A stretch of 21,223 nucleotides of DNA from Bacillota bacterium (GCA_023459675.1 JAEWTC010000074.1:1-21223); one strand, 5' to 3'; counted from the stretch's first letter, positions 7,869-17,049 are shown. Program-made: numbers and translations. Notes: generated by a model not told the origin, from the sequence alone.

Positions 7869-10405
7869 TCCCCGTCACCTCGCTGCATTTCTTCCTCATC
7901 CATGGGACAAAACAGACACCCGTTGCCTTCCAGGGAGAGCTCGCCGCTTTCTTCGCAGTAGGCAACGCACCCCGATGTGATGTCTGCCATGTCAAAGTTA
8001 TCAAACAGCTCGTAGAGGAACGTCCGCGGTCCGTTTTTCTTTTTCAGCAACAGCCGGTTCTCCCGCGCGTTGGCCAGGTCGCCGCCTTCCAGATGAAACG
8101 CGATCTGCGTCAGCATCCGTCCGTCGGGCATCTGCAGCCGGGACCGCCGGGTGCCGTCGATCTTCAACTCGATATCCAGCGGTCTCCCGCTGACGTCCGC
8201 GCAGCAGCTTTCACTTCCGCACCGCATTTGCAGGAGAAAGCGGCCGAACGGTATCTTTTCCTGCGGCAGCACCAGCCGTTTGCCGCTTTCAAACCATTTG
8301 TCGTACGTTACGCGTTCCGCGTTCCCCGGCCAGACGATATGGGTGATTTCCTTCGGGTTTTGGTTTGGGTTTCCGGCCCAATCCCAGGACAGCACCCAGT
8401 TCTTCCCGGCGCTGACAAGGTTTATGTTCCAGGACTTCCCCAAAGGCGGCTGCGGCTGCGGCGCGGTTTCGCCCTCCGCGCTGTTGGTGACCCTTTCCAC
8501 CGTATGCGACGCGACGTCGAACGCGATCTCGGTAAACACGCTCAGCTTGAGCAGCGAGGGAATATCGCCCAGCGGCACGAACGTGACGCGCTCGATCACG
8601 TCTCCGGGGATCGGCACGAAGCCCTCCCGTTCGCTGTCCGGAGGCAGCGCCTGATACACGACGTCCGGCACCAGATAGTAGGTCAGCGGAGCCTCGGGGG
8701 GCAGATCCGAAAACAGCTGCGGCAGCAAGGCGGCGTCGTTGAAGTTGTTCTGCAAAATGTTCTGCCGCAGCTGCAGCGCCCCGATGTTCTTCGCATAGGC
8801 AGCGCCAAAGCTGTTCACGTTGTCCTGCGTCGTTTTCTGCAAAAGCTCGGCCACGAGCGCTTCCCAGCTTTTTGCGTAGGAAACGGGGTCATACAGCGTC
8901 CGGACGGCGTCCATATAGGCGTCCAGCTTCTCGATTTCCAGGTTCCCGGCAACGCTCTGGACGCCCTTCATATACTCGCTGCACAGGGCGTATAAAACGG
9001 TCCGCTCGTTATCGGACAGGCGGTATTGCTGTAAAAATTCGTCCCGCAGCCTCAGAAGCGTGCGCGCGGTGGCAAGCAGCCGCTTGCGCGCGCTTTCCAT
9101 GGCGGCCAGGCGTTTGCTCAGGCCGCGCTTGCGGCAGAGCTCCTGATAGGCGATAAAGTACTCCCGCAGCACCAGCAGATTGTACGCTTCCGTGGTTTGC
9201 GTCCATTTTTTCGCCGGAATATCCATATGCGCCCACTGGATGCGAAGCCATTGCTCGGCGCTGTTGACCCGGCTAAGCCAGTTGTTCACATCCGCCATCG
9301 CACCGCGGATGGTTTGCCCGATGGCGCCGTCGGTTTCCAGCAGCGCGGCAAGGCTGTCCAGATGCGGGTAACGGGCGATGACCCGACCGATATCGTTCAC
9401 CCATTGCGCCGCCCAGGTGGTGCTTTCATTGTGTATGTAGGTGCTCTCCTCGTTGAGCTGATCAAAGGAGAGAATGAGCTTGGGGATGGAAACGTCCTTG
9501 CGGTCCATGCCGACGACGGCGAGATCCGCCAGGGACGGGATGTTGTCGGCAAGCTCGTCGCACAGAACGTCGCTGAGGGATTCCTTGCCGGTAACGGACT
9601 TGAAGTGGATCATATCGGTTGACAGCAGCGCCCAGGCTTCCGTCGCCGTGATCGGCGTAGCCGCCCATTTGCTCAGCCGTTGCGCCACCATGTCCTGCTG
9701 AATGCGCAGCAGATCGTACGACGAGCCGTTGATCTTTCCGTACCGCATGGTGTACAGCGGATGCGCCTGCGTTTGCCCGTTGGCCATATACAGCAGGCCG
9801 ACGGCGAACGCGCCTTCCATTTGCAGCTGCGTCTGGTAATTGCGTATGATACGGTCGTTGCATTTCGAAAGGATCAAAACGTTGTGAAACGCAAGAAGGC
9901 CGGGGTGAACCGTGTGTGAATCCTCCGGGTTTGCGATCCAGCGGTACTGGCTGTTATAGGCGATGGGATCATCCTCCGCCAAAAGGCAGAGCTGGCTTAG
10001 GAAGGCGCAGCCCGAGGCCTTCACATACAGCTGCGCGTTTTCCCGCAGCCCCAGAATGACGGAAAGCGGTACGGACAAGCCCTTGGCGACGAACGCGATA
10101 TACTGTTTTCCAAGCTGGATGTTCTCGGCAACGTTTTCTCCCACGGTTTCCATCATCACGTTCCGCCGTTCGCGCACAACCGCGCTGAACACGCCGGCGA
10201 CCTGATCAAGCCGGTAATGGGAAACGTGGACCAAGGGGTGATCCATCACCCGCTGCTTGGGATTTTCCCACAGACAGATCACCTGCATCAGCGGCCGGCG
10301 CTCGGGTTCCGCGTGATCCATCAGGACCGAAACCAGGTTTTCGGCTTCCATGGAAGCCTCGTCGCCAACCAGGACGAACAGGGATGGGATCTTGGGAGAA
10401 AACAT
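7865..10405 (-). CDS. 846-residue protein with putative degenerate tubulin-like N-terminal domain and C-terminal Cys cluster
   Basis: Start ATG 10405 follows AAAGGAG (10415-10421) by 9 nt. No database family is recognised. Residues 1 to about 260 follow the order of elements in the upstream tubulin-like protein: FVLVGDEAS strand/turn, then KASGCAFLSQLCLL aligning with KANAFAALKELDFW, NVLILSKCND aligning with NVILLSEGKAD, and RYGKINGSSYDLLRIQQDM aligning with MSVGAASSEAQQDNMVVYE. The GGGTGAG loop is absent. The middle (about 350-560) is helical. Residues about 640-790 look like a beta-sandwich (SWNINLVSAGKNWVLSWDW). The end has C813-x3-C817-x12-C830-x2-C833, a likely metal-binding knuckle. It lies between the tubulin and the GTPase and overlaps the GTPase start by 4 bp, suggesting a stoichiometric partner of both. 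The pseudo-tubulin reading rests on an alignment by eye. Confidence 0.88.
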   Translation of the reverse strand: MFSPKIPSLFVLVGDEASMEAENLVSVLMDHAEPERRPLMQVICLWENPKQRVMDHPLVHVSHYRLDQVAGVFSAVVRERRNVMMETVGENVAENIQLGKQYIAFVAKGLSVPLSVILGLRENAQLYVKASGCAFLSQLCLLAEDDPIAYNSQYRWIANPEDSHTVHPGLLAFHNVLILSKCNDRIIRNYQTQLQMEGAFAVGLLYMANGQTQAHPLYTMRYGKINGSSYDLLRIQQDMVAQRLSKWAATPITATEAWALLSTDMIHFKSVTGKESLSDVLCDELADNIPSLADLAVVGMDRKDVSIPKLILSFDQLNEESTYIHNESTTWAAQWVNDIGRVIARYPHLDSLAALLETDGAIGQTIRGAMADVNNWLSRVNSAEQWLRIQWAHMDIPAKKWTQTTEAYNLLVLREYFIAYQELCRKRGLSKRLAAMESARKRLLATARTLLRLRDEFLQQYRLSDNERTVLYALCSEYMKGVQSVAGNLEIEKLDAYMDAVRTLYDPVSYAKSWEALVAELLQKTTQDNVNSFGAAYAKNIGALQLRQNILQNNFNDAALLPQLFSDLPPEAPLTYYLVPDVVYQALPPDSEREGFVPIPGDVIERVTFVPLGDIPSLLKLSVFTEIAFDVASHTVERVTNSAEGETAPQPQPPLGKSWNINLVSAGKNWVLSWDWAGNPNQNPKEITHIVWPGNAERVTYDKWFESGKRLVLPQEKIPFGRFLLQMRCGSESCCADVSGRPLDIELKIDGTRRSRLQMPDGRMLTQIAFHLEGGDLANARENRLLLKKKNGPRTFLYELFDNFDMADITSGCVAYCEESGELSLEGNGCLFCPMDEEEMQRGDGE

Positions 10406-10414
10406 CGTCGCTAG

Positions 10415-10421
10415 CTCCTTT
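10415..10421 (-). promoter_or_regulatory. Ribosome-binding site of the 846-residue protein
   Basis: The minus strand reads AAAGGAG, 9 nt before ATG 10405. Confidence 0.65.
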
Positions 10422-10469
10422 GGCAGAAAATCGAAGCCCGCCTCCGCGCGTCCGGGCGCACGCCTCCCA

Positions 10470-10506
10470 GGCGGCGTTTGAGCGCATCACGCGCTAAAAC
10501 GCCGCC
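10470..10506 (-). other. 16-bp stem-loop between the tubulin gene and the next gene
   Basis: Arms 10470-10485 and 10491-10506 pair at 15 of 16 positions around the 5-nt loop gtgat (minus strand). It begins 18 nt after the tubulin stop codon in the largest gap of the operon (119 bp). No T-run follows on the minus strand, so it is not a classical intrinsic terminator. An RNA-stabilising or processing hairpin that sets a higher level of the upstream VWA and tubulin proteins is more likely. Confidence 0.7.
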
Positions 10507-10524
10507 GGAAGGTACGACACGGCC

Positions 10525-13500
10525 TCAGGTGATGAAGATTTTCGCTTCCTTGAGCATGGCCGAAACCAGCGTGGCGCTTTGCTCCCGCGCCATCTTGCTC
10601 AAATCCCCGCGGTCAAACAGGATTTCGTTGGGCGTGTTGGAGAATTTCCCGATAAACTCCTCGGCGGCCTTCTGGGCGGCCTCATACTGCTGGGCGGGCA
10701 TCCGGTCGATTTCCTCCATCAGCTTCTTCGCCTTGGCCGTGAGGTAGCTTTGGTTGTTCTTGTCGATGCGGGCGTCCTCCGCCGAAAGAATGTTCATCAG
10801 CACCAGCGGCTTGCAGTAGCCAAACAGGTCCACTTCTTCGCCCGCGAGCAGATTGGTGCCCAGGAGCTTGGACTGCTGCCCCCGCACGTCCACAAAATCG
10901 ACGCTCTGCCGGTTCCAGATGAACAGGTCGAACAGATACATGTGCATGAACAGCTTGACGAAGTTCAGCTTGCCCTTCTGGGCGCCCATCCAGTCTTCCA
11001 CCTGCGCAATCGCGGCGTTGAGGCAATCGTACATCTCCCGCTGCTTGTCCATCTGCTCCACAACGTCGGGATGCTGAACGCTGAGCACATACACCGCGGC
11101 TTCCAGCCGGGCTACCGCCAGCGCTTCCTCGGCGCGCTTCTTCTCGGCCTGGGTGCCGTCCTGGGGCTCGATCTTCAGCCCCATGGCATTGGCGAACGTA
11201 CCGGCAAAGTTGCGGTAGCGGATCTCCTGGGGCTTTCCGCTGTCGCGGAGCTTGTTGAGCAGGTCCACCCGGTCGCCAAAGGGCAGCGTACCGTCGTTCT
11301 TGATCTTTTCCACCTGTTCGCGGAACGCTTCGGGTTCCATCAGCGTTCCGTTTTCGTTGCGCAGAATTCGCACCGCCAGCAGCTCCATGCTCGGTTCCTG
11401 CGTCATGACGGCAAACTTCGCCGTCAGCGCGTCGGTGAGCAGCTTCCGGTTGGCCTGCATCATTTGCGTAAGCCGCTTGCTGAGCGGTTTGCCCAAAAGC
11501 AGATGCGGAACGGGGGACGGTAAAACGCTCCAGTCGTTCTGCATGACCGGTTTCCCCACCCGCGTCTGCACGAGGTGAAGCCCAAGCGCCGCGTCGTCCG
11601 CCAGGGATTCCTCGTAGTGGTTTTCCAGGTCGGGCAGATCGGCGTAGCGGTACATGGGAAGGCAGTTGAACGTGTTCAGCCAGTAGATGCGGTCGTTGAT
11701 CTTGGAGTACTTGGGGGTAATGTGGTTGTCCTTGCTGTACTCCTCCAGGCTGGCGCGCACGATGCGGGCGTCGTCGGGAACGGACACATAGGAGTATTCC
11801 ACCATGCCGTCGTTGTTGGAGACCAGCTTGAGCATCGTTTGCGCGGCGTTGCTCAGGTTGGGCATCAGCTTGCTGGTCATGTACTCGATCTTTTCCTTCT
11901 CGGTTGTGTTGGGCATGGTCATGTTGAAGATCTCGTCCATGGTGATGCCGTTGATCTCCGCGCCCAGATCGTTGACGAACGAATCGACGGTGGCCAGGAA
12001 ATCCCTTTGCAGGTTTTCCCAGTCCTCAAAATTGCGCCCGGCATCCAGCGAAACCGAGAGACTTGCGTTGGCGAGTTTCTGCAGGATATTCAGGGTCGTC
12101 GCGTTCATTTTCTTGGCCAGGTCCAACCCCTGAATCTGCTGGTCGACATACGCCTTCAGCCCCTGGAAGTTGATCATGGCTTCCCCGCCGGTTGACTTTG
12201 CGGCCAGCAGCCCGTCCACGTCCTTCTTGAGGTCCGCGTGCACCTGTTTCAATAGATCGCAGAACGTAGGCAGGATGACGTTTGCGTAATCGGAGATTTT
12301 CACCTCGATGCGCTTGATCTCCTCCGCCATGTAGCTGGCAAGCCGGTAATCGCGCTTGGACGCATACAGCTGCTCGCAGGCCGCCACGTAGTTGGTCACC
12401 TTTTTGTACATCTTGAGCGCCTGGCTCACCCGGTTGATGCGCAGCATATCGGGGTACACGGCGTTGGTGACGAGGCCCAGGCGCTGCGCGGTTTGGTTAT
12501 CGGTGTTTTCCTTCTCCGTCTGCCACCACTGCACCACGCCGTGGAAGCGGGACAGGAACCCCTTCTCCGGGTCCCTGAGCATCTCGGCTACGCGGAAGGG
12601 CCCGTAGGTGGGATCGGAAATATACTCGCGCAGCGTTTCCTCAAACCGGCTGTACAAAAGGTCCGCGCGTTCCTTGGCGTACTCCTTGGCGCTCAGATCG
12701 GTATCGTACTCGAAGGACCGGTACGGCTGGCTGTGGAGGGCAATATCGCCCTGCATGTTCAGAATGCTTTCCGCATCATACCCCGGCTCGCCGTGGAAAT
12801 ACACGGGCAGCGGACATACGTTTTCAAACAGCCGGAACAGGTCTTCGTCCTCGGGGAGCACCTTGGCGTAGAAGGTATCCGCTTCCCGCGTGCCCGCAAG
12901 CGGTTCGGCTTTTTGCAGCTTGATCACCTCGTCAAACGCCAGCTTGGCCTCGTAAACCACCATGTTGTCCTGCTGCGCTTCGGAGCTCGCCGCGCCGACG
13001 CTCATGTAGGTATAGTTCACGGGGAACGCCTTGGACATCTTATCCGATTCCGCGGCAACGTTCACCGCGTGCGAACGGTAGCTGAAAGCGCCGTCCAGCC
13101 CGGTGTTCTGCTCCGCCGCGAAGAAGTTGAGCAGGGATTCGGCCACGACGTCCATCACCACGTCGTAGGCGTTGATGATCACCGTGCCGTCCGCCTTGCC
13201 TTCGCTTAAGAGAATGACGTTATTAAACGGCGGGGAATCCCACGTATATTCGATGTTCGTGGAATATACCTGGGTATGCTTGCACTTGTGCACGTCGTAG
13301 TTCATCCAGAAATCCAGCTCTTTGAGCGCCGCGAACGCGTTGGCCTTCAGGCATTTGATTTTCGCGGCCTGGGGGTGGTTCATATGCACAAGGTTGACGC
13401 CGGGCATCATGATGTACGCCATGATGTTTACTTCAACGCCATGGAAATGCGTGCCGATGACATAGCGGATCAGGTAGGCCATGTCCAGAAACGTTCCGGC

Positions 13501-14034
13501 GCCGGTGCCGCCGCCGATGCCGGTCGTCAGCACCACGGTCAGCTTTCCGCCCGTATTGTGGCGTTCCACCGCCATCAGCTTGCCGATGACGTTGACGAGC
13601 GAGCTTACGATCGCGGGCGCGTTACGGAACAGAAGCAGCCTGCCCACCTGGCGGAAACCACCCGCGCCGTCTCCCGCACGGAAGGGGGGGATGCTCGTAT
13701 CCCACCAGCTCTTCTCGTACGCCTGCATGGTGGCGGGGTTCTTGATCAGATCGTCCATTTTGGGGATCTGCAGCGCCAGCTTATCCCCCGGCAGGAAACG
13801 CACGTCGCCCAGCCCGGCGGTGTTTAGGTATTCCATGTCGGAATCCACCGCCAGATAGGCGGTGCGCTCCGGCCGGTCCTGCAGCTCGCCGTTGACCGTG
13901 GGGAGAACAAAGCGGCCCTTGAACTTGCGCATCACGTGCAACAGCGCGTCCGAACCCGTGCCGCCCAACCCGATGACCAGTAATGGATCGTTGATTTTTG
14001 GCACCCGTTTGCTTTCGACATGGAAATTGGACAT
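10525..14034 (-). CDS. Large tubulin/FtsZ-superfamily protein (Tubulin_2-like)
   Basis: This is a 1169-residue protein, start ATG 14034, with AGGAGG at 14043-14048 (8-nt spacing). The N-terminus has the Rossmann-type LLVIGLGGTGSDAL at residues 18-31. The tubulin signature loop GIGGGTGAGT lies near residues 171-180, matching the GGGTG(S/T)G phosphate-binding motif of tubulin, FtsZ, TubZ and CetZ. Beyond the first 450 residues or so it is long and helical, with coiled-coil-prone stretches (for example KDVDGLLAAKSTGGEAM and later KKRAEEALAVARLEAA). That length, about three times FtsZ, is typical of the uncharacterised 'tubulin-like' (Pfam Tubulin_2) proteins seen mainly in multicellular or Gram-positive bacteria. 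It should bind GTP and may polymerise or act as a switch beneath the membrane. It sits immediately after the membrane-anchored VWA gene (38-bp gap). The superfamily is confident; the role is inferred. Confidence 0.93.
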   Translation of the reverse strand: MSNFHVESKRVPKINDPLLVIGLGGTGSDALLHVMRKFKGRFVLPTVNGELQDRPERTAYLAVDSDMEYLNTAGLGDVRFLPGDKLALQIPKMDDLIKNPATMQAYEKSWWDTSIPPFRAGDGAGGFRQVGRLLLFRNAPAIVSSLVNVIGKLMAVERHNTGGKLTVVLTTGIGGGTGAGTFLDMAYLIRYVIGTHFHGVEVNIMAYIMMPGVNLVHMNHPQAAKIKCLKANAFAALKELDFWMNYDVHKCKHTQVYSTNIEYTWDSPPFNNVILLSEGKADGTVIINAYDVVMDVVAESLLNFFAAEQNTGLDGAFSYRSHAVNVAAESDKMSKAFPVNYTYMSVGAASSEAQQDNMVVYEAKLAFDEVIKLQKAEPLAGTREADTFYAKVLPEDEDLFRLFENVCPLPVYFHGEPGYDAESILNMQGDIALHSQPYRSFEYDTDLSAKEYAKERADLLYSRFEETLREYISDPTYGPFRVAEMLRDPEKGFLSRFHGVVQWWQTEKENTDNQTAQRLGLVTNAVYPDMLRINRVSQALKMYKKVTNYVAACEQLYASKRDYRLASYMAEEIKRIEVKISDYANVILPTFCDLLKQVHADLKKDVDGLLAAKSTGGEAMINFQGLKAYVDQQIQGLDLAKKMNATTLNILQKLANASLSVSLDAGRNFEDWENLQRDFLATVDSFVNDLGAEINGITMDEIFNMTMPNTTEKEKIEYMTSKLMPNLSNAAQTMLKLVSNNDGMVEYSYVSVPDDARIVRASLEEYSKDNHITPKYSKINDRIYWLNTFNCLPMYRYADLPDLENHYEESLADDAALGLHLVQTRVGKPVMQNDWSVLPSPVPHLLLGKPLSKRLTQMMQANRKLLTDALTAKFAVMTQEPSMELLAVRILRNENGTLMEPEAFREQVEKIKNDGTLPFGDRVDLLNKLRDSGKPQEIRYRNFAGTFANAMGLKIEPQDGTQAEKKRAEEALAVARLEAAVYVLSVQHPDVVEQMDKQREMYDCLNAAIAQVEDWMGAQKGKLNFVKLFMHMYLFDLFIWNRQSVDFVDVRGQQSKLLGTNLLAGEEVDLFGYCKPLVLMNILSAEDARIDKNNQSYLTAKAKKLMEEIDRMPAQQYEAAQKAAEEFIGKFSNTPNEILFDRGDLSKMAREQSATLVSAMLKEAKIFIT

Positions 14035-14042
14035 GATGGTTG

Positions 14043-14048
14043 CCTCCT
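14043..14048 (-). promoter_or_regulatory. Ribosome-binding site of the tubulin-like gene
   Basis: The minus strand reads AGGAGG, 8 nt before ATG 14034. Confidence 0.7.
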
Positions 14049-14072
14049 CGTCTGTTATCGATCACGAACGTA

Positions 14073-17042
14073 TTATTTTCTGCCTGGCATCCGGGGCGCG
14101 CGGCGGGGTTTGTTTTCCATCTGCTGCGCCGGACGTACGGCGGCCCTGCGGATGGACAGCCGCCAGCTGATGGTGTGGCCGTTGTTGACGATCTTGATCT
14201 CGCCGCCGTCCCGCAGGTTGTATTTCTTCTTCGATTTCCTGAAGTTGACGGTTTTCCCCCTGTCCTCCACCGAAACGATCGCGTTGTTCAGCGGCTTCTG
14301 GTTGCGCAGCACGTACAGGGAATGCCGCCTCGGTTTCAGGCGGATGCTCATAATCTGTTCCTTACCCAACCCGACGTCCTTGAGCATCGTCGGATCGGCG
14401 TACAGGCCGAGCCGGATCTTCCGCTTCGTCGGCTTCAGGCTGATGGCGGCCAGGTAATTTTTACCGTCGCGGAACCCGCTGATCTCCATATTGCGGAAGC
14501 TTGGCAGCCACAGCCACCGAAGGATGGCAAGCGCAAGGAGGATCGCGGCGACGATCGGGCCATATTTGCGGAAGGTATCCCACGCCTGCTGCTGGTAGGA
14601 GATCACCGTCAGCTTGTAGGTCATCGCGGCGGTTAACCCGCCGCTGTCCGTCACGGTGACCAGGAAGTTCTGCGCCCCGTGCTTTAAAAACTGCGTGAGC
14701 GACAGTTCCGACGCATCCGCGGTATGCTCCGCAAGGCAAACGTCCTGCCCGTCTGGCTCCACGGAATACGTATGGGAGTCAAAGCGGTTTTGATCCGTAA
14801 ACAGCACGTCCAGCGCAACCGTATACGGCTCGCTGACGGGTTGCTGATAGAGCCATTGCAGCAGCTGCACCGGCTCGATATACACCGTATTCTCCACAAG
14901 GGGCTGGACGGCGACCGGCGGGTAATTGATGGTCTTCACGCCGTGCTCCGCAATGGCGACCGGGTAGCGGTTCGCGCCGACGTACAGGGTTGCCCTGATG
15001 GGGTAATCGCCAAGGTTGCCCGTGAGCGCCAGCTCGCCGTTCCATTTCCGTGCGTCCGTCTTCGCCGGGAACAGAGGGAGCACCACATCATCTTCGGTTT
15101 TCGAGTCTCCCTTCACAAGCACGGCTTCGACGGTCGGCTGATAGGCGTCGATGCCGTCGGCCGCCCCGGAGGCTGCGTTATCAATAATAGAGGCGTAGAA
15201 CGCAACCGTATCGTTGATCTCGTAGCAGTCGCCCTCCACGGGGTCTTCCACCATTGCGAGCTCCAGCGCGTAATCGGCCTTGATCGCGTCCAGAATGGAG
15301 ACGACCGAGATCGGAATGACGACCGGAGCGGCAAGCTGCGCGCCTTCCGAATCGACGGCGGTAATTTGCAGCTGCGTGGTTCCGGCGTTTCCGGTTGTCT
15401 CCAGCGCGGCGGTATGCTTCTTATCGTCCACATCCTTGAGCGCAATCAGCCCGGGATCGTCCAGCGAGATTTCCATCTCCAGCGGATCGCCGTCCGGGTC
15501 GGTGATGAAACGCTTCAGGTCCAGCGCATAGGTACCGGGCTGGGCCAGGCTCTGCCGGGAGGGGTCGTCAATCTCCAGCGGGATTGCTGCGGGAACGGCC
15601 GCCGCAATGACGACCGGCGCGCGGTTTTGGACCGTCAGGGGTACGCGGGGCGCGTCCTTATACAAGCCGTCGCCTTCCGCATGGAACACAAGCTCGTACT
15701 CGCCGCTTTCGTTCACGCCGAAGTCCTGCAGCGTCACCGTTTTCTCGAAGCGGTTTTTACCGGAGCCCAGCACGACGAACGGGGTGGTTTCCGTAACCTT
15801 TTCCCCGGCCTTCACCAGATACACGGTCGCCTTGATTCCCTTTGTATATAGATTGATATCCGTGGACGGCGTCTGATCTTCCTCAAACTGCGCGGAAACG
15901 GTATACTGGCTATTTTTGTAGTTCGCGCCTCCGCCGACGACCTGCACGCCGCCCTGCAGATCGAGGTTGTAGCTGTACAGCACGTTGATCTTGATTGCCG
16001 AAAGCGCGGAAGGCTCCGCATTGAAGGCGAGCTTCCATACGCCGACGTCGTCCGGATGAACGATTTTATACATCTTGAAAAGCGCTTCACCCTGCTTGTT
16101 TTTCCCGATCTCAATCGGCGTCACGCCGTGCTGCAGGCTGTTGTCGGGGTTTAACAGCCGCACGTTGCTGACGCCTTCCAGGGACATCAGGATGTTGACT
16201 TCCAACACGGACAGGTTGGGAATGTTGATGTCCATCAGATAGCTGCCGTCGCTCTGTAGCACGGGTTCTGCGTTGACCAGCGTGGAGCCGATCTGCGCGG
16301 CGAAGATCTGGCTGAAAATCTCGGGCAGATCGGAAGGATTGTCCAGCGTGCCCAGCGGCTGCGTACCGGTTTGCTGCGCCATCCAGGTAAAGGTGGCGAT
16401 GGCGGTTTCGTCGATCTCGGTGTTCTCCTTGTTTTTCAGAAGCACCGGGTAAATTTTATAGCCTTTCGCGGCCGCGTCGCGCACCGCGGCTTCGAGGTTT
16501 GCTTTATCGTCGGGGTGGTTTTCGCCGTCTGCCAGCACCAGGATGACGGGCTGGTTATCGCCGCGCGTGGCGGCGCCCTCGTCCAGCAGCTGTACGGCCT
16601 TGAGCAGCGCTTTCCCCAAATAGGTATTTCCGGACGTTTCCGCCGGGTTGCGTTCCGCTAATTGCGTCGTATAGTACGCGCGGTTGTATTGGCCCGTTAC
16701 GTTATCGCTTCCGTCCGCATTCCGAAGCCCGATGGGCACTGGCATCTCCACGGCATTCCTGCCAATGGCCTGCACTTCCGAGAACCCGGCGAAATAGATG
16801 ATCGCCGCGCGGGAGCTTTCGGTCTCGCACAGGTTGAGCATCGCGGCCGCCGCATGGTAACGGTACCCCTTCGGGTCCGAATGGGGTTCCTCGTTATTCA
16901 TGGAATTGCTGTTGTCGAGTACGATGACCAGATCCACCGCGGCGGAGTTCGCGGCGGACGCGCTGACGCACAGGACGGACAGGAGAACGAGCAGGCAGGC
17001 GAGAATCGCCCCCGCCTTGGCTTTCCGGTTGCAAGTGAACAT
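14073..17042 (-). CDS. Membrane-anchored extracellular VWA protein with Ig/cadherin-like repeats and basic cytoplasmic tail
   Basis: This is a 989-residue protein from ATG 17042; an in-frame ATG at 17063 adds 7 residues, but the AAAGGAG at 17050-17056 lies inside that extension, so 17042 is preferred. Residues 1-30 are a signal peptide (LACLLVLLSVLCVSASA). The VWA domain follows at once: VDLVIVLDNSNSM carries the MIDAS DxSxS (D43, S45, S47), with the later elements GNTYLGKAL and VLADGEN. Strand-rich Ig/cadherin-like modules fill the middle (NRAPVVI, ITDPDGDPLEMEISL, INYPPVAVQPL). One transmembrane helix lies at about 826-847 (IVAAILLALAILRWLWL). The 142-residue cytoplasmic tail is strongly basic and ends with LRDGGEIKIVNNGHTISW, vaguely FHA-like but without its conserved GR/SxxH residues. 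It is the first gene of the operon. It probably binds a divalent-metal-dependent ligand outside and passes the signal to the tubulin/GTPase module inside. Confidence 0.93.
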   Translation of the reverse strand: MFTCNRKAKAGAILACLLVLLSVLCVSASAANSAAVDLVIVLDNSNSMNNEEPHSDPKGYRYHAAAAMLNLCETESSRAAIIYFAGFSEVQAIGRNAVEMPVPIGLRNADGSDNVTGQYNRAYYTTQLAERNPAETSGNTYLGKALLKAVQLLDEGAATRGDNQPVILVLADGENHPDDKANLEAAVRDAAAKGYKIYPVLLKNKENTEIDETAIATFTWMAQQTGTQPLGTLDNPSDLPEIFSQIFAAQIGSTLVNAEPVLQSDGSYLMDINIPNLSVLEVNILMSLEGVSNVRLLNPDNSLQHGVTPIEIGKNKQGEALFKMYKIVHPDDVGVWKLAFNAEPSALSAIKINVLYSYNLDLQGGVQVVGGGANYKNSQYTVSAQFEEDQTPSTDINLYTKGIKATVYLVKAGEKVTETTPFVVLGSGKNRFEKTVTLQDFGVNESGEYELVFHAEGDGLYKDAPRVPLTVQNRAPVVIAAAVPAAIPLEIDDPSRQSLAQPGTYALDLKRFITDPDGDPLEMEISLDDPGLIALKDVDDKKHTAALETTGNAGTTQLQITAVDSEGAQLAAPVVIPISVVSILDAIKADYALELAMVEDPVEGDCYEINDTVAFYASIIDNAASGAADGIDAYQPTVEAVLVKGDSKTEDDVVLPLFPAKTDARKWNGELALTGNLGDYPIRATLYVGANRYPVAIAEHGVKTINYPPVAVQPLVENTVYIEPVQLLQWLYQQPVSEPYTVALDVLFTDQNRFDSHTYSVEPDGQDVCLAEHTADASELSLTQFLKHGAQNFLVTVTDSGGLTAAMTYKLTVISYQQQAWDTFRKYGPIVAAILLALAILRWLWLPSFRNMEISGFRDGKNYLAAISLKPTKRKIRLGLYADPTMLKDVGLGKEQIMSIRLKPRRHSLYVLRNQKPLNNAIVSVEDRGKTVNFRKSKKKYNLRDGGEIKIVNNGHTISWRLSIRRAAVRPAQQMENKPRRAPRMPGRK

Positions 17043-17049
17043 GCTTACG

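Noticed and set aside
10470..10506. Intrinsic terminator after the tubulin gene
   Set aside because: No T-run follows the stem on the transcribed strand, and the operon continues in the same direction with good ribosome-binding sites.
10579..11523. Plus-strand open frame of 314 codons opposite the tubulin gene
   Set aside because: Composition is unnatural (His/Gln/Arg/Val-rich), and it is antisense to a clearly conserved gene.
14724..15851. Plus-strand open frame of 375 codons opposite the VWA gene
   Set aside because: It is a shadow of the VWA coding frame, with no Shine-Dalgarno sequence and no recognisable domain.
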